A stretch of DNA of 17,451 bases, taken from the NCBI GenBank assembly GCA_002424095.1, contig DIPL01000003.1, forward strand, positions 78,990 through 96,440, written 5' to 3'. The translations under genes and the position numbers were made by a program. Each line of letters opens with the position of its first letter. Positions within the stretch are counted from its first letter, which is position 1. Origin of the DNA: Christensenella sp. UBA5489. GTDB taxonomy: Bacteria; Bacillota; Clostridia; Christensenellales; UBA1242. Positions 16,135 to 17,451 of this stretch are shown here, piece after piece. Under the pieces are notes generated by a model that was not told the origin of the DNA, ran no database searches, and was given only the letters and a program-made list of their open reading frames with translations.

Positions 16135-17451
16135 ATGATTTTAAATGAAATTCAAAGATTTTTACATTCTCTTTTTAATAGTATTGATGATGACCTTATC
16201 TTTATCGTAGGCATCAGTTTTCAAATTCTTTTAACAATTTTTTTTATAATAAAATCTCACTTTTCGTATGAAATGCGTGTTGTAAGAAAACTTGCAAAAC
16301 TTAATTCTTGGTTAAATCAGAATGAATATATAGATTCAAACAATTTGTTGGCTTTCAATGATTTAATGAAAACGACGCCAAAACTTTTAAGATATTATTG
16401 GCATCAATATATGCTTTATCGTGAAAAAGAGCCGAGTTTTTATATGAGTCCATATAACTGCATTGAAAAACCACTTAAAACAAGTTCATATCGAACAAAT
16501 ATAAAAAATTATACATTAATGAGTTTTATTTTAGCAATTATAATTTTCATTTTTGGTGTTGCAGGATTAGGAACTTTTGAATTTCAATTTGTTTATTTAG
16601 CGAAAACAATGTTTACACCAATTGCCGTCATACTTTTAAATATGATTTTTGTGATTATTTTGCGTGCAAGAGAAAATCGAAACCTAAATGCACTTTATCA
16701 ATATTTTTACTATTTTAATAGGTTTATAGACAAAGCAGTGTCAACAATGCCAGCATATGTTGACTTTGAAGTGCTATTCACAAGAAAAGAAATTAAACAA
16801 GGAATTCCAGTTTTAAATGAATATCTGGAAAGACGTGAACGTCAAGAACAAGAAGAGCTTGAAAAAGCACGTATGTATGCTGTTGAGCACGAGGCTTATG
16901 ATTTCAGCGATGCGGGTTTAAGCGGTTCGCTTGTATTAGACCGTGCAATGAAGGAAACTGAAACCTATCTTAATATAAGACAAAGATTGCGAAGTGAAAT
17001 TGAACAATTCGAAAGCGAAGTTGAAAGTCTTAAACGAAACTATGAAAACACGCAAAAAGATTATGAAAAAAGAATGCAGGCAAGCAAGGAAAACATTGCA
17101 AGGCTTAAAACACAGCAAGAGGAATCGACAAACCGTATTGAAACCAACTATATCAAAAAACAGCAGTCCGACGAAATTAAAAAACAAGAGCAATTTGAAC
17201 GAGACCATGAAAGTTCAACCGTTCGATTTAATCAAGAAATGGAAGTAATTCTTGCAGAAATTGAAACGAGAAAAAAAGATTTAGAAGAAAGACGAGCATA
17301 TGTCGAAGAAGCAATGAAAGCGGAATATCAAACTTTTTCATTGAAACTATATAATAATATCGTAGAAATGATTGAAGAAAAAAATCAGCAGGAAAAAGAT
17401 GTTTTAACTGAAATAAAAGACGATATTGCCGAACAACTTGATGGTGCAATG
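16135..17451 (+). CDS. Membrane protein with long coiled coil (partial)
   Basis: The frame is open from ATG 16135 to the window end: 439 residues with no stop, so the C-terminus is missing. The ATG follows AAGGAGA (16120-16126) with 8 bases; a TTG at 16131 is in another frame and closes at once. Three hydrophobic helices are seen at about 21-40, 126-147 and 155-177. A soluble, basic segment of about 85 residues separates the first two. After residue 225 the chain is very rich in Glu, Lys, Arg and Gln, with heptad-like spacing from about 265 to 430, which indicates a long cytoplasmic coiled coil. I do not recognise the family. One helix, a large loop, two helices and then a long tail recalls the MotA/TolQ/ExbB group, including ZorA, but no signature residue was found, so this is only a topological resemblance. 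Confidence 0.85.
   Translation, partial: MILNEIQRFLHSLFNSIDDDLIFIVGISFQILLTIFFIIKSHFSYEMRVVRKLAKLNSWLNQNEYIDSNNLLAFNDLMKTTPKLLRYYWHQYMLYREKEPSFYMSPYNCIEKPLKTSSYRTNIKNYTLMSFILAIIIFIFGVAGLGTFEFQFVYLAKTMFTPIAVILLNMIFVIILRARENRNLNALYQYFYYFNRFIDKAVSTMPAYVDFEVLFTRKEIKQGIPVLNEYLERRERQEQEELEKARMYAVEHEAYDFSDAGLSGSLVLDRAMKETETYLNIRQRLRSEIEQFESEVESLKRNYENTQKDYEKRMQASKENIARLKTQQEESTNRIETNYIKKQQSDEIKKQEQFERDHESSTVRFNQEMEVILAEIETRKKDLEERRAYVEEAMKAEYQTFSLKLYNNIVEMIEEKNQQEKDVLTEIKDDIAEQLDGAM

Noticed and set aside
1..17451. CRISPR array, toxin-antitoxin pair or complete defence island
   Set aside because: No regularly spaced direct repeats and no paired small genes with known signatures were seen. AddAB is a housekeeping recombination enzyme despite also degrading phage DNA.

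Overview
The window is very AT-rich DNA from a low-GC member of the Bacillota, most likely an uncultured clostridial or related gut-type lineage. This rests on three things seen here. The secG-rnr-smpB-ssrA cluster is characteristic of Bacillota. Recombination is handled by AddAB (addB before addA) rather than RecBCD. Most genes have strong AAGGAGA-type ribosome binding sites. TGA is used as a stop (the permease gene ends in TGA), so the standard genetic code fits and a Mycoplasma-type code does not.

Layout. Positions 1-218 hold a terminator that works on both strands and no gene. Positions 219-2649 carry a minus-strand ABC exporter pair: ATPase first, then a polytopic permease. All later genes are on the plus strand. 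A 76-residue two-helix membrane protein (GTG start at 2885) precedes secG (3282), rnr (3858), smpB (6077) and the tmRNA gene ssrA (6729-7091). These four link protein export, RNA decay and ribosome rescue: SmpB and tmRNA release stalled ribosomes, and RNase R degrades the defective mRNA. ssrA has its own consensus promoter. An unrecognised 141-residue protein (7222) follows.

A strong intrinsic terminator then separates that block from addB (7920) and addA (11490), the two subunits of the helicase-nuclease that resects double-strand breaks. coaD (15471, coenzyme A synthesis) comes next. The window ends inside a membrane protein with a long coiled coil (16135 onward), which has no stop codon within the window.

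Most of the window is conserved housekeeping DNA. The points most worth a second look are: addB, which appears to be transcribed as a leaderless mRNA from a promoter embedded in the upstream terminator; AddB's missing Walker A motif; a tmRNA tag that ends in Val instead of Ala-Ala; a near-perfect Shine-Dalgarno site with no ordinary start codon before ssrA; compositionally odd inserts in AddA; and the truncated membrane/coiled-coil protein, whose layout resembles MotA/TolQ/ZorA-type proteins. I saw no CRISPR array, insertion sequence, integrase or complete defence system.
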